Positions 37,141-46,078 of a stretch of 64,000 bases of DNA are shown piece by piece (the first letter of the stretch is position 1; the number at the start of each line of letters is the position of its first letter). The stretch is from Prauserella cavernicola. Lineage in GTDB: Bacteria; Actinomycetota; Actinomycetes; Mycobacteriales; Pseudonocardiaceae. The notes beneath the pieces are model-generated. The model worked only from the letters and a program-made list of their open reading frames with translations. It was not told the DNA's origin and did not search any database. Position numbers and translations under genes: made by a program. Location of the stretch: contig NZ_JAENJH010000001.1 in NCBI RefSeq assembly GCF_016595675.1, positions 558,001-622,000 of the forward strand, given 5' to 3'.

Positions 37141-38772
37141 TCAGGGCTCGGTCCGCTCCCGCTCCCGCAGGCGGAATCGCTGCACCTTGCCGCTCGGTGT
37201 CTTCGGCAACTCGCTCACCCAGCGCACGGACCTCGGGTAGGCGTGCGCGGCGAAGCGCTCTTTGACCAGTCGCTGCAGCTCGGCCTCCAGCTCCGGGGTG
37301 CCCTCGCGGCCCGCGGCGAGTACGACGTGGGCGACGAGCACCTCGCCGCGCAGGGCGTCGGGCGCGGCGACCACGGCCGCCTCGGCGACGGCCGCGTGGG
37401 TCACCAGCACGCTCTCCACGTCGAACGGGCCGATGCGGTAGCCGGCCATGATGATCACGTCGTCATCGCGTGAGGAGAAGAAGTACCGGCCGTCCTCGTC
37501 GCGGTAGCCGCTGTCGCCCGTGAGGTACCAGCGGCCGTCGGCGGTGAACCGCTCCGCGGTCCGCTCTGGCGCGCCCGGATAACCGGCGAACCAGAACAGC
37601 GGGCTGGCCGACGTGTCGAGCGCGACCCTGCCGACCTCGCCCGCAGGAGCCAGCTCGTCGGACTCCAGCCGGAGCACCGCCGTGGCGTAACCGGGCAGCG
37701 GCCTGCCCATCGACCCGGGCAGCACCTTCGCGCGCAGCCCGTCCCGCCAGGCGTTGGCGATCACCATGCCCAGCTCGGTCTGCCCGTAGTGGTCGCGCAC
37801 GGTCAGCCCGAGCACCCGCTCCGACCACTCGATGACGTCGGGCGTCAGCGGCTCCCCCGCCGACGACACCCTGCGCAGCCGCAGACCCTCCGGCGCGCCC
37901 AGCGGGTCGGTGCGCAGTGCGCGGTAGATCGTCGGTGCGGCGGCGAAGTTGGTGACACCGAAGCGATCGAGCACCTGCCACGTAGTCGAGGCCGAGAAGC
38001 CCGCGGCCAGCCAGATGCTGCGCCTGCCCATCGCCAGCGGGGCCAGCACGGCGTAGTACAGCCCGTACGCCCAGCCGGGGTCGGCGGCGTCCCAGTAGAC
38101 GTCGTCGGGGCGCACGTCGAGCCCGTCCACGAGGTAGCCCTCCAGAGCCGCGAGCGCGCGCACCGGCAGTCGCACACCCTTCGGTCTCCCGGTGGTGCCG
38201 CTGGTGAAGAGCTCCACCAGAGTGCCGTCCCCGCCGATCCTGGCCGGGTCGACGGGCGGATGGCCACCACCCATGAGGTCCTCGAACGCGAGCCGGCCCG
38301 GGTTGGCTCCCGTGCCGCCGACCTCGATGACCGTCCGAGCGCCGCCGGTCAGGTCCTCGCCTGAGTCCAGCTTGTGCGCCTGATCCGCGTCGACCACCAC
38401 CGCCGTGGCGCCACCCGCCCGCAGGCGCAGTGCGATGGCAGGTGAGGCGAAGGCGGTGAACAGCGGGATGTGCACGGCTCCGAGGCGCCAGATCCCGAGC
38501 AGCACGGTGGCCAGGTCGGCCGACTTGCCCATCAGCACCGCCACGGCGTCACCCTGGCCGATGCCCTGCGCGGCCAGGGCCGCCGCGAACGTCTCCGACC
38601 GCGCGCGCAGCTCGCCGAAGGTCAGGTCCTGCGAGCCAAGATCTGCATCGACGACGGTGAGCGCGACCCGCTCGGCGGGGTGGCGGTCGCAGAGCAGCTC
38701 GGCCGCACTCGCGTCCGGCCGGTCGTAGGGCGCGAGCAGCCGCTCGGTCCGGTCGTCACTGCGCAGGTCCAT
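37141..38772 (-). CDS. acyl-CoA synthetase (AMP-forming)
   Basis: A 543-residue ANL-superfamily enzyme. The ATP loop is LFTSGTTGRPKGVRLP, A5 is DHYGQTELGMV, A7-A8 is WYLTGDSGYRDEDGRYFFSSRDDDVIIMAGYRIGPFDVE, and the catalytic lysine lies in KTPSGKVQRF. The order and spacing resemble medium-chain acyl-CoA and acetyl-CoA synthetase relatives (the PrpE/ACSM side). It adenylates a carboxylic acid and transfers it to CoA; the chain length cannot be told. It stands alone between the NTF2-like gene and rtcB. Confidence 0.88.
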   Translation of the reverse strand: MDLRSDDRTERLLAPYDRPDASAAELLCDRHPAERVALTVVDADLGSQDLTFGELRARSETFAAALAAQGIGQGDAVAVLMGKSADLATVLLGIWRLGAVHIPLFTAFASPAIALRLRAGGATAVVVDADQAHKLDSGEDLTGGARTVIEVGGTGANPGRLAFEDLMGGGHPPVDPARIGGDGTLVELFTSGTTGRPKGVRLPVRALAALEGYLVDGLDVRPDDVYWDAADPGWAYGLYYAVLAPLAMGRRSIWLAAGFSASTTWQVLDRFGVTNFAAAPTIYRALRTDPLGAPEGLRLRRVSSAGEPLTPDVIEWSERVLGLTVRDHYGQTELGMVIANAWRDGLRAKVLPGSMGRPLPGYATAVLRLESDELAPAGEVGRVALDTSASPLFWFAGYPGAPERTAERFTADGRWYLTGDSGYRDEDGRYFFSSRDDDVIIMAGYRIGPFDVESVLVTHAAVAEAAVVAAPDALRGEVLVAHVVLAAGREGTPELEAELQRLVKERFAAHAYPRSVRWVSELPKTPSGKVQRFRLRERERTEP

Positions 38773-38799
38773 CGTCGGACACCTCCTGGGCTGGCACGG

Positions 38800-38829
38800 G
38801 GCACCGGCAGTATCGGAGCCGCCGGTGCC
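38800..38829 (-). terminator. hairpin downstream of rtcB
   Basis: A 9-bp perfect stem (GGCACCGGC / GCCGGTGCC) with a 12-nt loop lies 41 bp after the rtcB stop in the minus direction and upstream of the acyl-CoA synthetase gene. Confidence 0.55.
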
Positions 38830-38870
38830 GCCGTGCTACCCGCCAAAGAAGGTACGCCGGGGGCCGGCTC

Positions 38871-40061
38871 TCAGCCCTTCACGCACACCACCTGCTTGAG
38901 GTGCGCGACCACCTCGACCAGGTCGGTCTGCGCGGCGATCACCGAGTCGATGTCCTTGTAGGCGGCCGGGATCTCGTCCACTACGCCCGCGTCCTTGCGG
39001 CACTCGACACCGGCGGTCTGCTCGGCCAGATCGTCCGCGCTGAACGTCTTGCGCGCCCTGGTGCGCGACATCCGCCTGCCCGCCCCATGTGAGGCCGACA
39101 GGAACGACGACTCGTTGCCGAGGCCGCGCACGATGTAGGAGCCGGTTCCCATGCTGCCGGGGATGATCCCGAGGTCGCCCCGGCCAGCCCGGATGGCGCC
39201 CTTGCGCGTGACCAGCACGTCCACGTCGTCGTAGCGCTCCTCGGCGACGTAGTTGTGGTGGCACGAGATCGCCTCGTCGAAGCGGGTTCCCGGCACGGTG
39301 GCCGCGAGTGCCCGCCGCACGAGCGCCATCATCGTCGCGCGGTTGCGCGCCGCGTAGTCCTGCGCCCAGAACAGGTCGCGCCGGTACGCCTCCATCTCCG
39401 GCGTTCCGGCCACGAACACGGCGAGGTCCCGGTCGGGCAGGTCCGCGTTGTGCGGCAGGCGCTGCGCGATGTCGATGTGCCGCTTGGCGAGCTCGTTGCC
39501 GATGCCGCGCGAACCGGAGTGCAGCATGAGCCACACCCGGCCGTGGTCGGCGCCGCCCTGCTCGAGGCACACCTCGATGAAGTGGTTGCCGCCGCCGAGG
39601 CTGCCGACCTGCGCACGAGCCCGGTCGCGCAGCTTCTGCACGCCGGGGTGCAGGTCGCCGAAACCGGCCCAGAACCGGTCCCAGCCGCCCAGTCCCGGCA
39701 CGGTCGCCGCGGGCACCGGCGTGCGGTGCATGTCGAAGCCCACCGGGACGGCGGACTCGATGCGCCTGCGCAGCCCGCTCAGGTCGTCGGGCAGGTCCGC
39801 GGCGGTGAGCGAGGTCCGCACGGCGCTCATGCCGCACCCGATGTCGACCCCGACCGCGGCGGGCGACACCGCGTCCCGCATGGCGATGACGCTGCCGACG
39901 GTGGCGCCCTTGCCGTAGTGCACGTCCGGCATCACCGCGAGCCCGTGCACCCACGGCAGGTTGGCGACGTTGGTCAGCTGGCGCAGCGCGGCCTGTTCGA
40001 CCGATGCGGGATCGGCCCACATCCGGATCGGTACCCTCGCGCCGTCGACCGCCGTGTGCAT
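38871..40061 (-). CDS. rtcB: RNA-splicing ligase RtcB
   Basis: A 396-residue Mn/GTP-dependent RNA ligase joining 3'-phosphate (or 2',3'-cyclic phosphate) to 5'-OH ends. All key motifs are present: MPDVHYGKGATVGSVIAM, GVDIGCGMSAVRT (metal-binding Cys76), GGGNHFIEV (His160), HSGSRGIG (His181) and SHGAGRRMSR with the guanylylated His325. It is of the short bacterial form. There is no RtcA or RtcR beside it. Upstream is a 145-bp gap shared with the divergent LURP-one-like gene. Confidence 0.95.
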   Translation of the reverse strand: MHTAVDGARVPIRMWADPASVEQAALRQLTNVANLPWVHGLAVMPDVHYGKGATVGSVIAMRDAVSPAAVGVDIGCGMSAVRTSLTAADLPDDLSGLRRRIESAVPVGFDMHRTPVPAATVPGLGGWDRFWAGFGDLHPGVQKLRDRARAQVGSLGGGNHFIEVCLEQGGADHGRVWLMLHSGSRGIGNELAKRHIDIAQRLPHNADLPDRDLAVFVAGTPEMEAYRRDLFWAQDYAARNRATMMALVRRALAATVPGTRFDEAISCHHNYVAEERYDDVDVLVTRKGAIRAGRGDLGIIPGSMGTGSYIVRGLGNESSFLSASHGAGRRMSRTRARKTFSADDLAEQTAGVECRKDAGVVDEIPAAYKDIDSVIAAQTDLVEVVAHLKQVVCVKG

Positions 40062-40206
40062 CGTCTTGCCTTTCCGTCAGAAATTCTTGTCCACACAGGA
40101 TCGCCGTGGCGGCAGGCGAATGCCAGCGAGTTTTCGGACCCGGATGACATAATCACGCCCGCGCGGTCGACAACCGCGCGGGGGAAACACGACGGGGGTC
40201 GGGAAC

Positions 40207-40806
40207 GTGAATCTCACGGAGCTTCAGGCACAACAGCGCTTCCACGTGCACCAGCGCGTCACGATGATGATCAACCGCTACGAGGTGTTCGCCGATGACG
40301 GCACCGGCGAACCGGGCCCGCTGGTCGCGTTCGTCGAGCAGAAACGGATGACCTTCAAGGAACAGGTCACGCTCTACACCGACGAGAGCAAGCAGGCGGT
40401 GCTCGCCGCGTTCACGGCGCGCAAGGTGATCGACCTCGCCAGCGCCTACGACGTGACCACACCCGAGGGCGCCTCGCTCGGCTACTTCGGCAAGAAGTTC
40501 GGGAAGTCGCTGGTGCGCTCCACGTGGGAGCTCAACCAGCCCGGCACGGATCCGGTGCAGATCAGCGAGCGCAGCCTGGGCTTGGCGTTGTTCCGCCGGT
40601 TCTGGGACGTCATCCCGTGGATCGGCGACGCCCCGTTCCCGATGATGTATCACTTCGACTTCGTGCGGGACTCCACCGGAGTCGGCTCCGTGGACAAGAA
40701 GACGCGCTTTCGCGACCACTACCTCGTGCGCATCGACGACCCCGCGCTCGACCGCAGGCTCGTGCTCGCCCAGGCCGTCGCGCTGGACGCGCTGCAGTCC
40801 CGCTGA
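40207..40806 (+). CDS. LURP-one-related / scramblase-like beta-barrel protein
   Basis: A 199-residue protein with the Tubby-like 12-strand pattern of LURP-one-related proteins: FHVHQRVTMMINRYEVFADDGTGE, LVAFVEQKRMTFKEQVTLYTDE, then KKFGKSLVRSTWEL and a C-terminal strand-helix unit FRDHYLVRIDDPALDRRLVLAQAVALDAL. Related proteins bind membranes or phospholipids. No signal peptide or TM segment. The function in bacteria is unknown. GTG start, monocistronic, divergent from rtcB. Confidence 0.72.
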   Translation: MNLTELQAQQRFHVHQRVTMMINRYEVFADDGTGEPGPLVAFVEQKRMTFKEQVTLYTDESKQAVLAAFTARKVIDLASAYDVTTPEGASLGYFGKKFGKSLVRSTWELNQPGTDPVQISERSLGLALFRRFWDVIPWIGDAPFPMMYHFDFVRDSTGVGSVDKKTRFRDHYLVRIDDPALDRRLVLAQAVALDALQSR

Positions 40807-40836
40807 GCCAGGTGAGTTGTCTCCCATTCTGTCAGG

Positions 40837-40854
40837 TGTCTACCCATGTAGACA
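40837..40854. promoter_or_regulatory. TGTCTAC-N4-GTAGACA operator before the first aldarate operon
   Basis: A perfect 7-bp inverted repeat (TGTCTAC-CCAT-GTAGACA) lies 59 bp before the enolase gene at 40914. The same TGTCTA/TAGACA arms recur at 49640-49676 before the ABC transporter operon of the same island, which suggests a shared regulator. A single half-site-like TGTCTCCCAT lies just upstream. Confidence 0.75.
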
Positions 40855-40913
40855 GGTGCGGGTTAGACTCCGCGGTGTCCGCATGACCACTGACGCTCGC
40901 CGGAGGCAACAAG

Positions 40914-42203
40914 GTGCCGCAGAACCAGCCCACCGGGTCTCACCGCATCACCGACGTGCACATCACGCCCGTCGCGTTCCGTGACCCGCCGCTGCTCAAC
41001 ACCGTCGGTGTGCACGAGCCGTTCGCGCTGCGCGCCATCGTCGAGATCGTCACCGACACCGGGCTCTCCGGCCTCGGTGAGACCTACGGCGACGCGGGCC
41101 ACCTCGCGCGCCTGCGCACCGCCGCGGCGCAGCTGAGCGGCGTGGACGTGTGGCACGGCAACGAGATCGAGCGGCGCGTCCACGCCGCGCTCTCGGCCGA
41201 CACGAGCAAGGCCGGGCACGGGATGAGCGGCATGGTCACCGGCAGCAGCACGGTGCACCGCGTGCTCTCGCCCTTCGAGGTCGCGTGCCTCGACATCCGG
41301 GGCAAGGCGCTCGGCAAGCCGGTCAGCGACCTGCTCGGCGGCGCCGTGCGCGACCGCGTCGACTACAGCGCCTACCTCTTCTACAAGTGGGCCGGCCACC
41401 CCGGCGCCGGGGACGACTCATGGGGCGCGGCACTCGATCCGGCGCAGCTCGTCACGCAGGCGCGCCGGATGATCGACGACTACGGCTTCTCCGCCATCAA
41501 GCTCAAGGGCGGCGTGTTCGCGCCCGAGGAGGAGGTGGCCGCGATCCTCGCCGTGCGCGAAGAGTTCCCCGACCTCCCGCTGCGCATCGACCCCAACGGC
41601 GCGTGGACCGTCGAGACCTCCATCCGCGTCGCCAAGGAACTCGACGGCGTCGTGGAGTACCTCGAGGACCCGACCGCGGGCATCGAGGGCATGGCCGCCG
41701 TCGCGCGCGAGGCGCCGATGCCGCTGGCCACCAACATGTGCGTGGTCGCCTTCGACCACCTCAAGCCCGCCATCAAGTCCGACGCCGTGCAGGTGGTGCT
41801 CTCCGACCACCACTTCTGGGGCGGGCTCGACCGCTCCCGCACGCTCGCGGGCATCTGCGACACGTTCGGCCTCGGGCTGTCCATGCACTCCAACTCGCAC
41901 CTCGGCATCAGCCTCGCCGCGATGACGCATCTCGCCTCGGCCACGCCCAACCTGACCTACGCCTGCGACACGCACTGGCCGTGGAAGGAGGCCGACGACG
42001 ACGTGATCGTGCCGGGCGTGCTGCGGTTCGAGGGCGGAGCCGTCCGGGTGCCGACGACGCCGGGCCTGGGCGTGGAGCTCGACCGCGACGCGCTGGCGCG
42101 CCTGCACGAGCAGTACCTGTCGTGCGGGATCACCGAGCGCGACGACACCGGCTACATGCGACGGTTCGAGCCCGGGTTCGACCCGACCGCGCCGCGCTGG
42201 TGA
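40914..42203 (+). CDS. enolase-superfamily acid-sugar dehydratase, glucarate dehydratase-like
   Basis: A 429-residue enzyme of the glucarate dehydratase subgroup. The base motif is AIKLKGG (Lys196 and Lys198), metal ligands lie in RIDPNGAW, YLEDPTAG and TNMCVV, and the second base region is SDHHFWGGL with SMHSNSHLGIS. It should remove water from an aldarate such as D-glucarate. It differs from the canonical GudD in this window (51619) in the second half (LSDHHFWGG against LADPHFWTM), so the substrate may differ. GTG start with GGAGG upstream. The next gene begins 4 bp after its stop. Confidence 0.85.
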   Translation: MPQNQPTGSHRITDVHITPVAFRDPPLLNTVGVHEPFALRAIVEIVTDTGLSGLGETYGDAGHLARLRTAAAQLSGVDVWHGNEIERRVHAALSADTSKAGHGMSGMVTGSSTVHRVLSPFEVACLDIRGKALGKPVSDLLGGAVRDRVDYSAYLFYKWAGHPGAGDDSWGAALDPAQLVTQARRMIDDYGFSAIKLKGGVFAPEEEVAAILAVREEFPDLPLRIDPNGAWTVETSIRVAKELDGVVEYLEDPTAGIEGMAAVAREAPMPLATNMCVVAFDHLKPAIKSDAVQVVLSDHHFWGGLDRSRTLAGICDTFGLGLSMHSNSHLGISLAAMTHLASATPNLTYACDTHWPWKEADDDVIVPGVLRFEGGAVRVPTTPGLGVELDRDALARLHEQYLSCGITERDDTGYMRRFEPGFDPTAPRW

Positions 42204-42207
42204 GCCG

Positions 42208-43194
42208 ATGAGGATCCTGCTGACCGACCCCATCCTGTCCCGCTTCGCCGCCGAGCTCAGCCACGACGGCACCGACGGTCACGACTGGGAACTGCTCGCG
42301 GGCAGACCCGACGCCGAGATCGAGGACCGCCTGCGCGAGGCCGACGTGCTCGTCGCCTCCCGCATGACGCCCGCGATGGCGAAGGCCGCCGAGCGACTGC
42401 GGCTGGTGCACGTGACGGGCGCGGGCTACGACCGGATTCCGCTGGACGACCTCGCTCCTGGCGTCACGGTGTGCAACACCTTCCATCACGGCCGCTCCAT
42501 CGCCGAGCACGTCGTGATGGCCTCGGTGCTGCTCTCGCGCCGCGTGCTGCGCGCGGATCGCCTGCTGCGCCAGGGAGTCTGGGAGTCCGTGGCCGTCGAT
42601 CCCTCGGTGCGGCTCGGCGGCACGCTCGCCGGGCGCACCGTCGGTGTGGTGGGGCTCGGCGAGATTGGCAGGCAGGTCGTGCGCACCACGACGGCGCTCG
42701 GGATGCGCGCGCGGGCGACGCGGCGCAACCCCGACGCGCCGCTGCCACCGGGTCTCGACCTGGACCGGGTCGACGGTGACGACGCGCTCGGTGACCTGCT
42801 CGAGGCCTCCGACGTCGTGGTGCTCACGGTGCCGCTCTCGGCGGCCACCCGTGGGCTCATCGACGCGGATGCCCTGCGCCGCATGCGATCCGACGCGATC
42901 CTGATCAACGTCGCGAGGGGCCCGATCGTCGACGAAGATGCGCTCTACGACGCACTGTCGGAGGGCCGCCTCGGCGGTGCGGCGCTGGACGTGTGGTGGA
43001 GCCACCCCAAGGACGGCGGTGGGGCCCGCGGCTACACGCGGCCCTTCCACGAGCTGGAGAACGTCCTGCTGACCCCGCACCACTCGGGTCACACGCTCGA
43101 GACGTTCACGGGCAGGGCGGGCGAGATCGCGGCCAACATCGCGAAGCTCGCCGAGGGAGAGGCACTGACGAACGTGGTCCGCTCCCCCGTCTGA
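42208..43194 (+). CDS. D-isomer-specific 2-hydroxyacid dehydrogenase
   Basis: A 328-residue NAD(P)-dependent dehydrogenase. Rossmann motif VGVVGLGEIGRQVVRTTTALG, catalytic Arg in LINVARGPIVDEDAL and catalytic His in LTPHHSGHTLETF are in their usual places. It interconverts 2-hydroxy and 2-keto acids. The start is 4 bp after the dehydratase stop, so both are one operon controlled by the TGTCTAC repeat at 40837. It may act on a keto-deoxy sugar acid or tartronate-like product. A strong hairpin follows at 43293-43326. Confidence 0.87.
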   Translation: MRILLTDPILSRFAAELSHDGTDGHDWELLAGRPDAEIEDRLREADVLVASRMTPAMAKAAERLRLVHVTGAGYDRIPLDDLAPGVTVCNTFHHGRSIAEHVVMASVLLSRRVLRADRLLRQGVWESVAVDPSVRLGGTLAGRTVGVVGLGEIGRQVVRTTTALGMRARATRRNPDAPLPPGLDLDRVDGDDALGDLLEASDVVVLTVPLSAATRGLIDADALRRMRSDAILINVARGPIVDEDALYDALSEGRLGGAALDVWWSHPKDGGGARGYTRPFHELENVLLTPHHSGHTLETFTGRAGEIAANIAKLAEGEALTNVVRSPV

Positions 43195-43292
43195 GTCGCC
43201 GATCCGGGCGGCGTCGGGCACCACTCAGGCCAGGCATCGAGACGAGGCCCGGGATGCGTGGCGGGTTTCCCGACGCCGCATCCGGTCAGCGA

Positions 43293-43326
43293 AGGTCTCG
43301 ACAACTCCTCGCCGTTGTCGAGACCT
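43293..43326. terminator. bidirectional hairpin terminator
   Basis: A perfect 13-bp stem (AGGTCTCGACAAC / GTTGTCGAGACCT) with an 8-nt loop lies between convergent operons; its right arm enters the stop codon of the TSUP gene. Confidence 0.75.
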
Positions 43327-44041
43327 ACACGAACTGCTGCACCGTGAGGATCGCCGCGCCCGTCACCGCCAGCACCATCGCGACGGCACGCGTGCGGCGC
43401 ACGTCGAGGCGGTGGCCCAGCGGGCGCGCGAGCGCGACCCCGAGCGCCGCCGCCGGAGCGAGCAGTGCCGCGTAGGACAGACTGTCCACCGTCACCGCGC
43501 CCGCGAAGGCCAGCGCCACGAGGCTCATCACCGAGCCCACGAGAAAGAAGCCGCTCATCGTGCTGCGCAGGCGCGGGCCCGCGAAGCGCTGCCACACCAT
43601 CGCCATCGGTGGCCCGCCGATCGCCGTCGCCGTGCCCATCACTCCCGAGGCCATGCCCGCGATGACGACCGCCCTGCGCGTCGGGGTGGGCGCGAAGCCC
43701 CACAGCGACACCAGCACACCGAGCACCACCATCCCCGCCACGCACAACGCGAGCACCGAGGTCGGCAGCCACGCCACCAGCAACGCTCCCCCGACGACGC
43801 CGGGCACGCGGCCGGCCAGGGCCCAGCCCGTGCCGCGCAGGTCGATGTGCGCGCGGTCCAGCAGCAGCACCACGGCGGTGACGCCGGTGGCGAGCACCAC
43901 CACCAGCGCGGGCACCAGTTCCGGCGCGATCAGGGCGATCACCGGTGCGCCCAGCAGGCCGAGCCCGAAGCCGATCGTCACCTGCAGCAACGCACCGAGC
44001 ACGACCACCGCGCAGAGCACGGCGAAGCCGGCGCCGCTCAC
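43325..44041 (-). CDS. TSUP (TauE/SafE) family sulfite/organic anion permease
   Basis: A 238-residue membrane protein with seven to eight helices. The N-terminal LGALLQVTIGFGLGLLGAPVIALI and the internal repeat IAGMASGVMGTATAIGGPPMAMV are the two TSUP half-signatures. The family exports sulfite, sulfoacetate or other organic anions. Its GTG start overlaps the upstream ABC ATPase stop by 4 bp, making it the last gene of the 49580-43325 transport operon. It may export or import an anion arising from the same substrate. Confidence 0.85.
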   Translation of the reverse strand: MSGAGFAVLCAVVVLGALLQVTIGFGLGLLGAPVIALIAPELVPALVVVLATGVTAVVLLLDRAHIDLRGTGWALAGRVPGVVGGALLVAWLPTSVLALCVAGMVVLGVLVSLWGFAPTPTRRAVVIAGMASGVMGTATAIGGPPMAMVWQRFAGPRLRSTMSGFFLVGSVMSLVALAFAGAVTVDSLSYAALLAPAAALGVALARPLGHRLDVRRTRAVAMVLAVTGAAILTVQQFV

Positions 44042-45060
44042 GCGCCGACGGGCGTCAGGCTGAGCGGGAAGTGGCACCGCCCCTCGTGCGGCTCCAGCGC
44101 GTCGGCGGACTCGGCGCGGCCGACCGGGTCCGGCGCCTCGGTGGCGCACCGGTCGGTGGCCTGCCAGCAGCGGGTGCGGAACCGGCAGCCCGACGGCGGG
44201 TCCAGCGGCGACGGCAGCTCGCCGTCGAGCAGGATGCGCTCGCCGGAGCCCGCCGTGCCGTCCTCTTCGAGCGTCGGCGCCGCCGACATCAGCGCGGCGG
44301 TGTAGGGGTGCAGCGGACGGTCGAACACGTCCTCGGTGGGCCCGTGCTCGATGATCTTGCCCAGATACATCACCGACACACGATCGGCCACGTGGCGCAC
44401 CACGGACAAGTCGTGGGAGATGAACACGTAGGTCACGCCGAGGCGCTCCTGCAGGTCCGCGAGCAGATTGAGCACCTGGGCCTGCACCGAGAGGTCCAGC
44501 GCCGACACCGGCTCGTCGCACACGATCAGGTCCGGCTGCAGCGCCAGCGCCCTCGCGATGCCGATGCGCTGCCGCTGCCCGCCGGAGAACTCGTTGGGAT
44601 AGCGATGGGCGTCGGTGGCGCGCAGGCCGACCAGTTCCAGCAGCTCGCGCACCTTCGCCTCGCGCTCGCGCGGGCTCGGGGCGACGTCGCGGTGCGTGCG
44701 CCAGGGCTCGCCGATCAGGTCGGCGGCGGTCATCCGCGCGTTGAGCGAGGCGAACGGGTCCTGGAACACCATCTGCACACGACGTCGCCACGCGAGCAGG
44801 TCCTTGCCCTTCAACGTGAACGGGTCGATGCCGTCGAAGCGCACGGTGCCCTCGTCGGGCCGCTCCAGCATCAGCAGGACGCGCGCGAGCGTGGACTTGC
44901 CGCAGCCGGACTCGCCGACCAGGCCCAGGGTCTCGCCCCGGCCCAGTGTCAGGTTCACGCCGTCCAGCGCGGTCAGCTTGCTGCGGCCCGCCTTGTTCTT
45001 GGCCACCCGGAACGACTTGCGGAGGCCGCTGACCTCCAGCAGTGGTGTCGGCTCAGACAC
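44038..45060 (-). CDS. peptide/nickel-type ABC transporter ATP-binding protein (DppF/OppF-like)
   Basis: A 340-residue ATPase. Walker [19 protein letters not shown], signature FSGGQRQRIGIARALAL, Walker B DLIVCDEPVSALD and the C-terminal oligopeptide-transporter Cys-rich domain CRFRTRCWQATDRC are all present; the latter occurs in Opp/Dpp ATPases and may bind an Fe-S cluster. It pairs with the other ATPase (45053-46078), with which it overlaps by 8 bp. The GTG start is within the upstream gene's end. Confidence 0.9.
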   Translation of the reverse strand: MSEPTPLLEVSGLRKSFRVAKNKAGRSKLTALDGVNLTLGRGETLGLVGESGCGKSTLARVLLMLERPDEGTVRFDGIDPFTLKGKDLLAWRRRVQMVFQDPFASLNARMTAADLIGEPWRTHRDVAPSPREREAKVRELLELVGLRATDAHRYPNEFSGGQRQRIGIARALALQPDLIVCDEPVSALDLSVQAQVLNLLADLQERLGVTYVFISHDLSVVRHVADRVSVMYLGKIIEHGPTEDVFDRPLHPYTAALMSAAPTLEEDGTAGSGERILLDGELPSPLDPPSGCRFRTRCWQATDRCATEAPDPVGRAESADALEPHEGRCHFPLSLTPVGA

Positions 45061-46078
45061 TGGCGAGCTCCTCGGAGAAGTGGCACGCGGCCGCGCGGCC
45101 GGAGCCGGTGGCGGTGAGGGCGGGACGTTCCTCGGCGCAGCGCTCCCGCGCGAGCGGGCAGCGCGCCTGGAAGACGCAACCGGGAGGAATCTTGCTCAGC
45201 TCCGGCGGGCTACCCGCGACGGCGGGCAGCGGACTGCCCTTCTCGGCGCGTTCGGGCACGGAGTCGAGCAGTCCCCTCGTGTAGGGGTGACGGGGATTGC
45301 CGAACACCTCGCGCACCGGGCCGGTCTCCACGACGTTTCCCGCGTACATCACCACGACGTCGTCGGCGCGCTCGGCCACCACGGCGAGGTCGTGGGTGAT
45401 CAGCACGACCGCCATGTCGCGTTCCACCTGCAGGTCGCGCAGCAGCTGCATGATCTGCGCCTGCACGGTCACGTCGAGCGCGGTGGTCGGCTCGTCGGCC
45501 AGCAGCACGTCCGGCGCGAGCGCCACCGCCATCGCGATGAGCAGGCGCTGGCGCATGCCGCCGGAGAACTGGTGCGGGTAGGACCGCGCACGGGCCCTCG
45601 GCTCGGGGATGCCGACGATCCGCATCAGCTCGATCGCCTTCTCCTTGGCCTGGCGGCGGGAGAGGCCGTGGTGGATGCGGAACGGCTCGCCCAGCTGCCT
45701 GCCCACGGGCTGCACCGGGTTGAGCGCGGTGAGCGCGTCCTGGAACACGATCGAGAGCACCGGCCCCGCGAGCTTCTTGCGCGCGGGGCGCGAGAGCGTG
45801 AGCACGTCCTTGCCGCCCGCGCGCACGGAGCCGCCCACGACCTCGGCGACGGGGTCGAGCAGGCCGACGATCGACAACGCGGTCATCGACTTGCCACAGC
45901 CCGACTCGCCGAGCAGCGCCAGCGTCCGGCCTTTGTGGACGGCGAAGCTGACCTCGTCGACGGCGCGCACCGTGCCGGTGGGCGTATGCAGGTCGACGGT
46001 CAGGTTCTCGACGGCGAGCGCGGGCTCGCCGGTGGCGGCTTCCGGATCGGCCGTCGCGGTGCTGGGCAGCGGGTTCAT
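45053..46078 (-). CDS. peptide/nickel-type ABC transporter ATP-binding protein (DppD/OppD-like)
   Basis: A 341-residue ATPase. Walker [21 protein letters not shown], signature [17 protein letters not shown] and Walker [14 protein letters not shown] are intact, and the C-terminus has [17 protein letters not shown], the OppD/DppD Cys motif. It starts 4 bp into the overlapping permease end (ATGA). It powers import through the two permeases upstream. Confidence 0.9.
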   Translation of the reverse strand: MNPLPSTATADPEAATGEPALAVENLTVDLHTPTGTVRAVDEVSFAVHKGRTLALLGESGCGKSMTALSIVGLLDPVAEVVGGSVRAGGKDVLTLSRPARKKLAGPVLSIVFQDALTALNPVQPVGRQLGEPFRIHHGLSRRQAKEKAIELMRIVGIPEPRARARSYPHQFSGGMRQRLLIAMAVALAPDVLLADEPTTALDVTVQAQIMQLLRDLQVERDMAVVLITHDLAVVAERADDVVVMYAGNVVETGPVREVFGNPRHPYTRGLLDSVPERAEKGSPLPAVAGSPPELSKIPPGCVFQARCPLARERCAEERPALTATGSGRAAACHFSEELASV

